Source: an uncultured Lachnospiraceae bacterium (lineage in GTDB: Bacteria > Bacillota > Clostridia > Lachnospirales > Lachnospiraceae). From it: 29,442 bases of DNA. This document shows, piece after piece, positions 1 to 6,950 of the stretch; position 1 is the stretch's first letter, and the number at the start of each line of letters is the position of its first letter. Where the stretch lies: the NCBI GenBank assembly GCA_934437985.1, contig CAKSBI010000030.1, positions 1 to 29,442 of the forward strand, in the 5' to 3' direction. The notes under the pieces were generated by a model, which was given only the letters and a program-made list of their open reading frames with translations, did no database searches and was not told where the DNA came from. A program made the translations under genes and the position numbers.

Positions 1-2
1 AG

Positions 3-110
3 ATTCGAGATGCTTATCCGAAAATGATTATTGCCAGAACCAAACATCCCCAATATAGCTATGAAGGAATCGAAATTTACGATATAGCGGATTGGTTACT
101 ACAAAAATAA
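3..110 (+). CDS. C-terminal end of a probable AAA-family ATPase (5' truncated by window edge)
   Basis: An open frame enters from the left edge and ends at TAA 108-110, giving 35 residues. The tail contains [20 protein letters not shown] and ends in WLLQK. I recall similar tails (ARTxHxxYxYEGIxxxDIAxWL) on prokaryotic AAA+/DUF4143-type ATP-binding proteins of Clostridia, which are frequent on accessory elements. No catalytic motif lies inside the window, so the assignment rests on the tail alone. It lies on the 3' side of tRNA-Arg, where an integrated element would be expected. It could be another family with a similar terminus. Confidence 0.45.
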   Translation: MRDAYPKMIIARTKHPQYSYEGIEIYDIADWLLQK

Positions 111-246
111 GCAAGGTGAAATATCTCCATCATTTTCTTTTGAAATGATACCTTTTTGGTAAGTCTCTTGATGGGGATTCCGATTCCCCATACCCTCGTT
201 ACGACATCAAAGATATCTGTTGGCTTTCTATCATAGATAGACGCAG

Positions 247-285
247 CACTTTACACAACCGGAGGGGACAGCCGGTTGCAAAGTG
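247..285. other. Imperfect hairpin in the gene-poor left end
   Basis: CACTTT-ACA-CAACCGG is followed by a 9-nt loop and then CCGGTTG-CA-AAGTG, giving a stem of about 12 bp with a small internal loop. A second short hairpin (TGACAT...ATGTCA, 286-307) follows directly. Neither has a T tract on the plus strand. They sit just upstream of a possible 31-codon ORF with a good ribosome binding site. Function is unknown. Confidence 0.5.
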
Positions 286-327
286 TGACATTGCATCAGA
301 GATGTCAATTCAAAAAAAAGGAGGACT

Positions 328-423
328 ATGGCGCCGAAGAAGAGAGATTGTTTCTTTTCCTGCCTTTTCTCTGATTTACATCCCCAAATAAGGGGTGACA
401 ACAGAGCGGAACCCAAATGTTAG
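328..423 (+). CDS. Possible 31-residue small ORF, unknown
   Basis: ATG at 328 is preceded by a strong AAGGAGG (319-325) at short spacing. The frame runs MAPKKRDC... to TAG at 421-423, Cys- and basic-rich. It lies between the truncated ATPase gene and tRNA-Arg, behind two hairpins. I do not recognise the peptide. A ribosome site this good in front of a short frame can occur by chance in A/G-rich DNA, so this is a weak call. An opposite-strand frame covers 231-416 but shows no protein-like features. Confidence 0.25.
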   Translation: MAPKKRDCFFSCLFSDLHPQIRGDNRAEPKC

Positions 424-590
424 CTGGACTTCTAAAAAAACCATGTTTGCAAACCGGTAATTTTGATTAGCTGTCAGCTAACAAAAATCGGATTGTGTTA
501 GCTGGAAATTGATCATTTTGAATGGGAATTCATGCCACGAACGTGATTAGAAAATAACAAAAGCGTTCGCTGTCAGCTAATCCAGCTAAC
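419..590. repeat. Cluster of GTTAGCTG-type octamers in both orientations
   Basis: The core TTAGCTG or its complement CAGCTAA occurs six times in about 170 bp: plus orientation at 419, 467 and 497, inverted at about 475, 574 and 583. Two 12-mers GCTGTCAGCTAA are identical at 470-481 and 569-580, and GTTAGCTGG occurs at 419-427 and 497-505, with an inverted copy at 582-590. The cluster abuts the 3' end of tRNA-Arg. The arrangement resembles arm-type binding sites near an attachment site; that reading is inference. Confidence 0.55.
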
Positions 591-605
591 ATTTTCGAAC
601 GCTTT
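560..605 (-). terminator. Intrinsic terminator of tRNA-Arg
   Basis: Read on the minus strand, AAAGCGTTCG pairs perfectly with CGAACGCTTT (10 bp) and the distal arm is followed by TTTTGTTATTTTC. The 26-nt loop contains an inverted GTTAGCT/AGCTGAC pair that can extend the fold. It begins 7 nt beyond the tRNA 3' end. Confidence 0.75.
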
Positions 606-611
606 GAAGCC

Positions 612-685
612 CGTCGCCAAGAGGATTTGAACCTCCGACCCCTCGCTTAGGAGGCGAGTGCTCTATCCAGCTGAGCTATGACGAC
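612..685 (-). tRNA. tRNA-Arg, anticodon CCT
   Basis: The minus strand folds as a complete cloverleaf of 73 nt plus discriminator G. The acceptor is GTCGTCA with TGGCGAC, the D-arm GCTCAGCTGGATAGAGC, the anticodon arm CTCGC-CTCCTAA-GCGAG and the T-arm GGAGG-TTCAAAT-CCTCT. Loop positions 34-36 read CCT, so it decodes AGG. CCA is not encoded and must be added by the cca product, whose gene is at 6951. Its 3' end faces a gene-poor, repeat-rich stretch, as expected of a tRNA used as an integration site. Confidence 0.95.
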
Positions 686-745
686 ACATGCCGCAAACCC
701 TTGATTTTACTGGGTTTCTGGGATTTTTCCCGACGGCCATATATA

Positions 746-774
746 AGATTATCAACTCTTTTTCGAGTTGTCAA
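746..774 (-). promoter_or_regulatory. Sigma-A promoter for tRNA-Arg
   Basis: On the minus strand TTGACA (774-769) and TAATCT (751-746) are separated by exactly 17 nt, about 60 nt before the mature tRNA 5' end. The spacer carries a perfect inverted repeat, CAACTC-GAAAAA-GAGTTG, which overlaps the -35 and abuts the -10. Confidence 0.7.
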
Positions 775-887
775 TCTACAGATTTTTTCGCTTTGGTAAC
801 ATCAGAACGCTCCCCAAATTGGGAAATGCTTTGTTATCACCATTGACATTTTTCAGAATAGATTCAAACTGAAAGTTGTTTTTCATT

Positions 888-954
888 TTTCCCTCAGGGG
901 AATGCCTCGGCTTTCTCTTAGGAGACGCTTGTTATATCCATTTTACTAAGGAAA
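888..954 (-). pseudogene. Decayed tRNA-like sequence, Arg(CCT)-like
   Basis: On the minus strand, TTTCCTT at the 5' end can pair with AGGGAAA at the 3' end (7 bp, one G-U). The middle holds ATGGATATAACAAGCG and CTCCTAAGAG, which align with the D-arm and CCT anticodon loop of the intact tRNA-Arg 200 bp away. The anticodon stem no longer pairs and the T-arm is too short (67 nt in all), so it should not be functional. It could be a relic of a former integration target or a chance resemblance. Confidence 0.4.
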
Positions 955-1003
955 TAATATGTGTCAAGTATTATTAACCAACACAACAATATATATTCTA
1001 CCA

Positions 1004-1885
1004 TTATAATTCCGTAAAGTCAATAGTACCTTGAAGCCAAACATTTCCCTTGAATCTGCGGCCGATCATTGGCTCGCCGAGCAGGTCGTCACTGTTAATG
1101 TATACAGGAAAGATGAGATTGTTACAGTTAACAGTCATGCAGTATACCTTTTCACCGGTGTGGTAGTTGGTGAACTTATTCCAGTTGATTATTGTTCCAA
1201 GGATTGTGTAGTTATCGGATTCGGAGCCAAATGGAATAAATGAGCTGTTAACAATCGTATATATGTCTTCCTGTTTGGAACGCCTTGTAACCATGGCATA
1301 TTCATCAAGTTCTTCAATAGTCAGGCTGTCAATCGCATCCTGGTTGCCGTTCTTTGCTTCTGAAATGAGCTTATTGCGTCTGGCTGTATCAGCTTTGTTT
1401 TTTCTTATCATATCCTTGTCGGACTTGAATCCAAGGATTACAGTTCCCTTGATAGATAAGGCAGAAAGACTGATGTTTACAATGCGTCCGGTAGAGTCAG
1501 ATACATTACTCTGCAGGTAATCACTGATGTTCTGCAGATAAAATATTAATGATACGCCAAGGCGCATGTCATCACACATTCCGGTATATGTTTCGGAATC
1601 AATACGGCGGTTGATCATGACGGATTCCTGTGAGCTTATCATGCCGCCTGAACAGTATGGAAAATAGTGTTCAAGGTGGAAGAATCCCTTTTCATCATAT
1701 ATTCCTGTTATTGCAATGCCGCATGAATCAATATACTGTTTGGAAAATTGGGCAAATGTGGCATTGGAATTAAGCGTAACCTTATTAAGACTATTAGGTG
1801 TAGTCATGACTACACCTAATAATTGTTCAAGTTCATTATGATCTTTGATATTACTGAATCCAACTGCTCTTAAAAAACTATGCAT
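1004..1885 (-). CDS. DUF3881 family protein
   Basis: This is a 293-residue soluble protein opening MHSFLRAVGFSNI, which I recognise as the start of DUF3881, a Clostridia family of unknown function with the same usual length. No signal peptide or membrane segment is visible. A charged helical stretch (about residues 160-205, DTARRNK...EELDEYAM) separates an N-terminal half from a C-terminal beta-rich part ending at DFTEL. Its ATG lies 1 nt after the metK stop codon, so the two genes form one transcription unit and are probably translationally coupled. The context suggests a link to SAM use or methylation, but nothing in the sequence shows an activity. Nothing coding follows before tRNA-Arg. 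Confidence 0.8.
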   Translation of the reverse strand: MHSFLRAVGFSNIKDHNELEQLLGVVMTTPNSLNKVTLNSNATFAQFSKQYIDSCGIAITGIYDEKGFFHLEHYFPYCSGGMISSQESVMINRRIDSETYTGMCDDMRLGVSLIFYLQNISDYLQSNVSDSTGRIVNISLSALSIKGTVILGFKSDKDMIRKNKADTARRNKLISEAKNGNQDAIDSLTIEELDEYAMVTRRSKQEDIYTIVNSSFIPFGSESDNYTILGTIINWNKFTNYHTGEKVYCMTVNCNNLIFPVYINSDDLLGEPMIGRRFKGNVWLQGTIDFTEL

Positions 1886-1886
1886 T

Positions 1887-3068
1887 TTATAAATATCCTT
1901 TTAAAGTGTCAATCTTATCAGTACGTTCCCATGGAAGATCAATATCTGTTCTTCCGAAGTGACCATAAGCCGCAGTGTTCTTGTAGAGCGGGCGTCTGAG
2001 GTCAAGCATATTGATAATACCTGCAGGTCGGAGGTCAAATTCCTTTTTGATAATATCTGTTATCTTTTCTTCAGATATCTTACCTGTTCCAAATGTGTCA
2101 ACCATGACTGATGTTGGCTCAGCAACACCAATTGCGTATGAAAGCTGAATCTCACATCTGTCAGCAAGTCCGGCAGCAACGATATTCTTGGCAACGTAAC
2201 GTGCAGCATAAGCTGCGGAACGGTCAACCTTAGTACAGTCTTTACCGGAGAAAGCGCCACCGCCGTGGCGTGCATAACCACCATAAGTATCAACAATGAT
2301 CTTACGTCCAGTAAGTCCGCTGTCACCGTTAGGGCCGCCAATTACAAATCTTCCGGTTGGATTAATGTAATACTTGGTGGTATCATTAACAAGTTCATGA
2401 GGAAGAACCTCATCTATAACATATCTACGAATGTCTTCATGAATCTGTTCCTGTGATATATGCTCGTCATGCTGTGTTGATATAACAACTGCATTAAGAT
2501 GGATTGGTCTGCCATTCTCATCATACTCAACCGTTACCTGACTTTTGCCGTCAGGTCTCAGATATGGAAGTGTTCCGTTCTTACGAACCTCTGCAAGCTT
2601 TTTTGTAAGACTGTGTGCAAGCGAAATTGGATAAGGCATATACTCAGGTGTCTCATTAGTTGCATAACCGAACATCATACCCTGGTCACCTGCACCGATT
2701 GCGCCGATATATTCTTCCGTATTAGCCTTGGATTCAAGTGAATTGTCAACACCCATTGCGATATCTGCTGACTGCTTGTCAAGTGCGATCATAACACCGC
2801 ATGTATTACAGTCAAAGCCATAATCTGAATTATTGTAACCAATCTCATTAATAGTATCACGGACAATTCTCTGAAAATCAACATTAGCCTTAGTAGTAAT
2901 CTCACCCATAACAAGTACGAGACCTGTTGTAATTGCTGTCTCACAGGCAACCCGGCTCATTGGATCCTGCTCATATAATGCATCAAGAATTGCGTCAGAT
3001 ATCTGATCGCATATTTTATCAGGATGTCCTTCTGTGACTGATTCAGAAGTGAATAGTCTCTTTTCCAT
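1887..3068 (-). CDS. metK: S-adenosylmethionine synthetase
   Basis: MetK makes S-adenosylmethionine from methionine and ATP in the cytosol. The 393-residue protein has the usual bacterial length and all signatures: [13 protein letters not shown] from residue 14, [12 protein letters not shown] near 126 and the P-loop-like GGGAFSGKD at 269-277. I chose ATG at 3068 ([10 protein letters not shown]) because GGAGG lies 11 nt before it. The in-frame TTG nine bases further upstream would leave only 2 nt of spacing. The gene leads a minus-strand unit with DUF3881. The 300-nt upstream region is very AT-rich and shows no SAM-I riboswitch landmarks, so control must be by other means. A sigma-A promoter is visible at 3128-3156. 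Confidence 0.97.
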   Translation of the reverse strand: MEKRLFTSESVTEGHPDKICDQISDAILDALYEQDPMSRVACETAITTGLVLVMGEITTKANVDFQRIVRDTINEIGYNNSDYGFDCNTCGVMIALDKQSADIAMGVDNSLESKANTEEYIGAIGAGDQGMMFGYATNETPEYMPYPISLAHSLTKKLAEVRKNGTLPYLRPDGKSQVTVEYDENGRPIHLNAVVISTQHDEHISQEQIHEDIRRYVIDEVLPHELVNDTTKYYINPTGRFVIGGPNGDSGLTGRKIIVDTYGGYARHGGGAFSGKDCTKVDRSAAYAARYVAKNIVAAGLADRCEIQLSYAIGVAEPTSVMVDTFGTGKISEEKITDIIKKEFDLRPAGIINMLDLRRPLYKNTAAYGHFGRTDIDLPWERTDKIDTLKGYL

Positions 3069-3127
3069 AAAAATCAATACCTCCTTAGTACTCTCATTTT
3101 GTGAATTATACCCATATAACTGTATTG

Positions 3128-3156
3128 AGAATACATTATTTTAATATAATCGTCAA
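3128..3156 (-). promoter_or_regulatory. Probable metK promoter
   Basis: On the minus strand TTGACG (3156-3151) and TATTCT (3133-3128) are separated by 17 nt, about 60 nt upstream of the metK start. The surrounding stretch 3100-3310 is strongly AT-rich and serves both divergent genes. Confidence 0.5.
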
Positions 3157-3280
3157 GTAAAAGCAAGTCTTAATTTAATTCATATTATAAACTTATTAAT
3201 TATAATAAATTTAGATAATATAGAACATATAATATTTGATTTTACAAATTATATATTATATTAATAAACATTTGATATTT

Positions 3281-3309
3281 TTGACATTGTATATTATAAT
3301 TAATTTAAT
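3281..3309 (+). promoter_or_regulatory. Probable promoter of the response regulator gene
   Basis: TTGACA at 3281 and TTTAAT at 3304 are separated by 17 nt, 60 nt upstream of the response regulator ATG. A TATAAT also occurs inside the spacer but is too close to the -35 to be used with it. Confidence 0.5.
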
Positions 3310-3368
3310 GATGTCGGTAATGTGATAATTGTCAATAAAAGGATAACTTTAAGATAGGTGGGAATGTT

Positions 3369-4058
3369 ATGAATCGAATATTAATTATTGAAGATGAGAT
3401 CACAATGGCAGAGTTAGAGAAAGACTATCTTGAACTCAGTGATTTTGTAGTTGACATTGAGACAGATGGAGAGACCGGTGCCAGGAGGGTATTAGAAGAG
3501 GATTATGATATGCTCATACTTGACCTTCTTCTTCCTGGAATAGACGGCTTTGATATATGCAGGAGAGTACGTGAGGAAAAAGACATGCCTATCATTATGG
3601 TATCCTCTAAGAATGATGATATTGACAAGATTCGCGGACTTGGTATGGGTGCTGATGATTATATAACCAAGCCATTCAGTCCGAGTGAGCTTGTTGCGAG
3701 AGTTAAAGCACACCTTTCAAGATATTCAAGGCTTGTAGGAAGTAATTCTAATGATAATGAATGTATTGAGATAAGAGGGATCAGGATTGACAAGACCGCA
3801 AGAAGGGTATTTGTTAATGATGCAGAGAAGATATTTACAACTAAGGAGTTTGACCTGCTTACATTTCTTGCACAGAATCCTAATCATGTATTTACGAAGG
3901 AAGAGCTTTTCCAGAAGATATGGGGAATGGAATCAGTCGGCGAGGTTGCAACCGTAACCGTACATATCAAGAAGATTCGTGAGAAGATCGAGACTGATAC
4001 ATCTAAGCCACAGTATATTGAGACAATATGGGGAGTTGGTTACAGATTTAAGGTATAA
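3369..4058 (+). CDS. OmpR/PhoB-type response regulator, orphan
   Basis: This is a 229-residue two-domain response regulator. The receiver (residues 1-115) has the acidic pair E8/D9, phospho-acceptor D52 in LILDLLLPG, S79/S80 and K101 in the YITKPF motif. A winged-helix DNA-binding domain (about 130-229) follows, with KEFDLLTFLAQNPNHVFTKE and the recognition-helix region VATVTVHIKKIREKI, ending in the typical WGVGYRFKV. All phosphorylation residues are intact. No histidine kinase gene lies on either side: the next gene is a permease and the previous one is divergent metK. Its kinase must be elsewhere, or it is phosphorylated by another donor. AGGTGG lies 7 nt before the ATG. Its targets cannot be deduced. 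Confidence 0.93.
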   Translation: MNRILIIEDEITMAELEKDYLELSDFVVDIETDGETGARRVLEEDYDMLILDLLLPGIDGFDICRRVREEKDMPIIMVSSKNDDIDKIRGLGMGADDYITKPFSPSELVARVKAHLSRYSRLVGSNSNDNECIEIRGIRIDKTARRVFVNDAEKIFTTKEFDLLTFLAQNPNHVFTKEELFQKIWGMESVGEVATVTVHIKKIREKIETDTSKPQYIETIWGVGYRFKV

Positions 4059-4071
4059 CGGCCATCGCAGC

Positions 4072-4088
4072 CGGGTTCAGATGCCCGG
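4072..4088 (+). terminator. Weak hairpin after the response regulator
   Basis: CCGGG, an 8-nt loop and CCCGG lie 14 nt beyond the response regulator stop. Only GTTTATG follows, so termination would be weak. The 129 nt from here to the next gene hold nothing else I can name. Confidence 0.25.
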
Positions 4089-4217
4089 GTTTATGATGTC
4101 TGAGGATTGTTCAGTGATGCAAACTTCCGCAATTGTGCATTATATATGTATTTTATGGGCTTTCATTGCAGATACTAACTTTATTATGATGAGTATCTGT
4201 AAGGGGAGCTTTTTATT

Positions 4218-5246
4218 ATGCCTGAAAAGAAGTTAATTAGAAAAATAGCATATATAGCAGCAGTATTTTTTGTGGTATATCTGGGATTAAAATACCTGTT
4301 GCCGCTTGTTGCCCCATTTTTGTTAGCATATATTGTGTCAGGCTGGCTGATACCTGTTGTAAAGTGGATATCTGAGAAGACAGTGCTCTCGTATAAGCTT
4401 AGTGCAGCATTAACACTGATTATTGTAATAGCTGTAACCTGTGGGTTGTTCGTATGGCTCGGAAGTGTGCTTGCAGGGCAGGTCCGTGGTCTTTCGGGTA
4501 ATATGCCGGTTATTAAAAGTGGATTATGCAAGGGACTCCGGAATGCCTGCAATTGCTGTGAAGAATGGTTTGGCATAAAGAGTGGGAGTATGTACAGCAT
4601 GCTTCAGCTTGGGGTCGATTATCTTGGTGATAATTATATTGATAAACTGATGCCGTTTGTTACGGAGAAGGCCCTGGGTATATGTATCAGGGCGGTCTCA
4701 TTTTTTATCGTGCTGATGTTCTTTATACTGGGAACATGGCTGCTTCTGGAGGAATATGATAAAATAAAAAATGAATGGAAAAATATGTCGTTGATTAAAA
4801 GCTTTTTTCCGGTCATATCTGAGGTGAGGCATACGGTAGGGGAGTATCTGAAAACACAGGGGATAATAATATGCACCGTTGCAGTTATATGCAGCATAGG
4901 TCTGTTTTTTATAGGAAATGAGTATGCATTGCTAATAGGAATAATAATTGCATTACTGGACGCACTTCCAATAATAGGGAGCGGAAGCGTTCTCATCCCA
5001 TGGGCAGCATTGTACGTAATATATGGAGACTTGAAAGGTGCGGCAATACTTGCAGCCACATACATGTTCAGTATGATAAGCAGAGAGGTACTTGAATCAA
5101 AGATAATGGGACACCGCACAGGACTCAGGCCCATCTACATGCTGATGTCGTTCTATGTAGGTGTGCAGCTGTTCGGCATTGCCGGGGTACTGCTGGGCCC
5201 GGTCGGTATGGTTTTGTCACTGTCCCTGTGCAGGATGTTAATCTAA
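4218..5246 (+). CDS. AI-2E family membrane protein, YtvI-like
   Basis: This is a 342-residue polytopic membrane protein with about eight hydrophobic segments. They include an N-terminal pair near residues 8-45, one near 65-90, a mid segment near 157-178, a cluster from about 218 to 285, and a C-terminal pair. The C-terminal signature SREVLESKIMGHRTGLRPIY, followed by a hydrophobic tail containing LLGPVGMVLS, is typical of the AI-2E exporter/permease superfamily. In spore formers the close paralogue is the sporulation protein YtvI, and the length fits. Substrate is unknown and AI-2 export should not be assumed. AGGGGAG precedes the ATG. Its stop codon overlaps the stop of the convergent TSCPD gene. 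Confidence 0.8.
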   Translation: MPEKKLIRKIAYIAAVFFVVYLGLKYLLPLVAPFLLAYIVSGWLIPVVKWISEKTVLSYKLSAALTLIIVIAVTCGLFVWLGSVLAGQVRGLSGNMPVIKSGLCKGLRNACNCCEEWFGIKSGSMYSMLQLGVDYLGDNYIDKLMPFVTEKALGICIRAVSFFIVLMFFILGTWLLLEEYDKIKNEWKNMSLIKSFFPVISEVRHTVGEYLKTQGIIICTVAVICSIGLFFIGNEYALLIGIIIALLDALPIIGSGSVLIPWAALYVIYGDLKGAAILAATYMFSMISREVLESKIMGHRTGLRPIYMLMSFYVGVQLFGIAGVLLGPVGMVLSLSLCRMLI

Positions 5247-5497
5247 TGCTGGCTTTTATATGCTTCTTTAACTGCGCGGGCAAGCTGGTCTGCGCATGAA
5301 GTGTTTTTGAATCCGCATATAACGCCACTGCATTTTTGGTCGATATAATCAACGGTCATTCCGTCAACGAGACGGGGAATTGCTTTCAGGTTACCGTTGC
5401 ATCCACCGGTGAAAACAACATTAGTAATAACATCGCCATTAATATCAAAATCAATCTGTGTACTGCAGGTGCCTTTTGTTTTATAAGAGTATCTCAT
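5243..5497 (-). CDS. TSCPD domain protein (TIGR03905-type)
   Basis: This is an 84-residue soluble protein with the Cys pattern of the small TSCPD family: C11 in GTCSTQIDF, C33 in GGCNGNLKAI, C56 and C61, and the signature TSC-A-D at residues 66-70 in place of TSCPD. The same domain occurs at the end of vitamin B12-dependent ribonucleotide reductases and as stand-alone proteins of this size in Clostridia. A metal-binding or redox role is plausible but not shown. AGGAAG lies 7 nt before the ATG. It runs against the AI-2E gene, with the two stop codons overlapping (CTA 5243-5245, TAA 5244-5246), a very compact convergent arrangement. Confidence 0.85.
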   Translation of the reverse strand: MRYSYKTKGTCSTQIDFDINGDVITNVVFTGGCNGNLKAIPRLVDGMTVDYIDQKCSGVICGFKNTSCADQLARAVKEAYKSQH

Positions 5498-5543
5498 AGT
5501 GTATCTTCCTTTCTGTTATAATAATCTGTTGTATGGTGATTAT

Positions 5544-5572
5544 ATTATACATAATTATGACCATCCGGTAAA
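5544..5572 (-). promoter_or_regulatory. Probable promoter of the TSCPD gene
   Basis: On the minus strand TTTACC (5572-5567) and TATAAT (5549-5544) are separated by 17 nt, about 50 nt before the TSCPD start. The -10 is consensus; the -35 is weak. Confidence 0.5.
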
Positions 5573-5614
5573 TATAATAATGAATATGTTATCCGAACCG
5601 CAGTTGGAGATTAA

Positions 5615-6208
5615 CTATAATTTGAGCACAATTCCGATTACAGCTGAAGCCGCAATATATACAACCGGATGTTTTTTAAATATCCTGATACATATGAACA
5701 ATATGACACCTATAACCAGTGCCTCCCAGTTGATTGCATATAATATATCCGGAAAACTGAATAATAATGGGGCATCGGTGATCACTGCTGTTTTTGCAAC
5801 TCCAAGTCCTGCGGAGGATATAAGGGCGGTTGATGCAGGACGGAGACCATAAAATATACTATTTACAAGCTTTGATTCCTTAAAACGCTTTAAAAATTCT
5901 GATATTATCTCAATAATTATGATCGAAGGTGTAACAAGTGCGAGTGTTGTTACGATTCCGCCAAGAACGGCACCTAAAAATCCATAATATGAATATGCGG
6001 TATGAAATCCGACATAAGTACTCATATTGATACCAATTGCACCAGGCGTAGACTCTGATATAGCTATCATATTGGATATGTCCTGTGCGGTGAACCATCC
6101 GGTTTTATTAGAGACTTCATATAAAAAAGGAAGCGTTGCAAGACCACCGCCAATGGCAAATAATCCTGTTTTAAAAAATTCATATATTAATCTGAGATAT
6201 ATTAACAT
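5615..6208 (-). CDS. Chromate transporter family, second half-protein
   Basis: A 197-residue membrane protein of the short (single-domain) CHR family. Near the N-terminus it has TGLFAIGGGLATLPFLYEV, the family's conserved FxxGGG...LP loop, then STPGAIGINMSTYVG, the conserved PGxxxxxxATxxG-like motif. Five or six hydrophobic segments follow. AAGGAGAAGG precedes the ATG and overlaps the end of the gene before it, with only 1 nt between stop and start. Split CHR pairs are known to need both halves, so the two genes most likely form a heterodimeric permease. Chromate as the natural substrate is uncertain; sulfate-like oxyanions or other anions are possible. Confidence 0.88.
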   Translation of the reverse strand: MLIYLRLIYEFFKTGLFAIGGGLATLPFLYEVSNKTGWFTAQDISNMIAISESTPGAIGINMSTYVGFHTAYSYYGFLGAVLGGIVTTLALVTPSIIIIEIISEFLKRFKESKLVNSIFYGLRPASTALISSAGLGVAKTAVITDAPLLFSFPDILYAINWEALVIGVILFICIRIFKKHPVVYIAASAVIGIVLKL

Positions 6209-6209
6209 T

Positions 6210-6758
6210 TTAAGCCTTCTCCTTTCCGTGTGTAAATCTGTTAATTACAATTCCAAGTATTCCCGAAGCAATAATAAGCAGTATAGTTGAAAAATCTGTA
6301 AGCAGTGATATGAAGAATACACCAAGGAAAATCAACAGACAATATCTGTCAATAATTGATTTTTTTCCAAGCTTAAGTACTGCATCAAAAATAAGCGCAC
6401 AGACACATATCTTAATTCCGTTAAATGCGTGTGTGACAACCTCAAGGTCGGCAAAGTTACGGATAAATGTTGCTATTATTGTAATGATAATAAGTGATGG
6501 GAATACAAGACCTAATGTTGCAAATATACCACCAATTATCCCACGTCGTTTGTATCCGATAAATGTTGCAGTATTTACGGCAATGATACCGGGCGTACAC
6601 TGTCCTATCGCAAAATAGTCCATAAGGTCATCTTCAGTGCACCAGTGATTCTTGTCGACTATCTCACGCTGAAGTATGGGAAGCATTGCATATCCACCGC
6701 CAAAAGTGATACTGCCTATCTTGGCAAATGTCCAAAACAGAAAAAAAAGCTCTTTCAT
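6210..6758 (-). CDS. Chromate transporter family, first half-protein
   Basis: A 182-residue membrane protein of the short CHR family and partner of the gene that follows. It has IGSITFGGGYAMLPILQREI near residue 13 and the motif CTPGIIAVNTATFIGY. I chose ATG at 6758 (MKELFFLFW) because AGGAGG lies 9 nt before it. The longer frame, starting at 6782, would place the ribosome site inside the coding region. The N-terminal half-protein of such pairs is usually encoded first, as here. A short intergenic region with an 8-bp dyad (6786-6823) lies upstream, shared with the divergent cca gene. Confidence 0.88.
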   Translation of the reverse strand: MKELFFLFWTFAKIGSITFGGGYAMLPILQREIVDKNHWCTEDDLMDYFAIGQCTPGIIAVNTATFIGYKRRGIIGGIFATLGLVFPSLIIITIIATFIRNFADLEVVTHAFNGIKICVCALIFDAVLKLGKKSIIDRYCLLIFLGVFFISLLTDFSTILLIIASGILGIVINRFTHGKEKA

Positions 6759-6785
6759 AATACATAACCTCCTGTAAAACATTTG

Positions 6786-6823
6786 TTAAGTGTATATAAA
6801 ATATCTCATAGTTTAACACTTAA
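6786..6823. promoter_or_regulatory. Inverted repeat upstream of the chromate transporter pair
   Basis: TTAAGTGT (6786-6793) and ACACTTAA (6816-6823) are perfect 8-bp inverted arms separated by 22 nt. The spacer holds AT-rich -10-like sequence on the minus strand (TATATA). It lies 28 nt before the first CHR gene and could be an operator, but no regulator gene is adjacent. Confidence 0.35.
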
Positions 6824-6843
6824 GTCTGAATTTGTCATGTGTA

Positions 6844-6873
6844 TTGAAAAGAAAATTAATTATGTGGTACAAT
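6844..6873 (+). promoter_or_regulatory. Probable cca promoter
   Basis: TTGAAA at 6844 and TACAAT at 6868 are separated by 18 nt, about 78 nt upstream of the cca start. No further promoter of similar quality is seen before the sigma factor gene, so it may serve the three genes to 10337. Confidence 0.45.
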
Positions 6874-6950
6874 GATAGTTGGAATATATTATGTATGATT
6901 GCTGCCTGGTCATGCATTAATTTTTGATTAATATGCTTGGAGGTTATCTC

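Noticed and set aside
231..416. 61-codon minus-strand frame at the left end
   Set aside because: It crosses two hairpins, has no clear ribosome site, and shows no protein-like motif.
3492..3713. Minus-strand frame inside the response regulator gene, and the many similar ones in cca, murA, metY and proS
   Set aside because: All lie opposite well-recognised proteins and lack ribosome sites; they are shadows.
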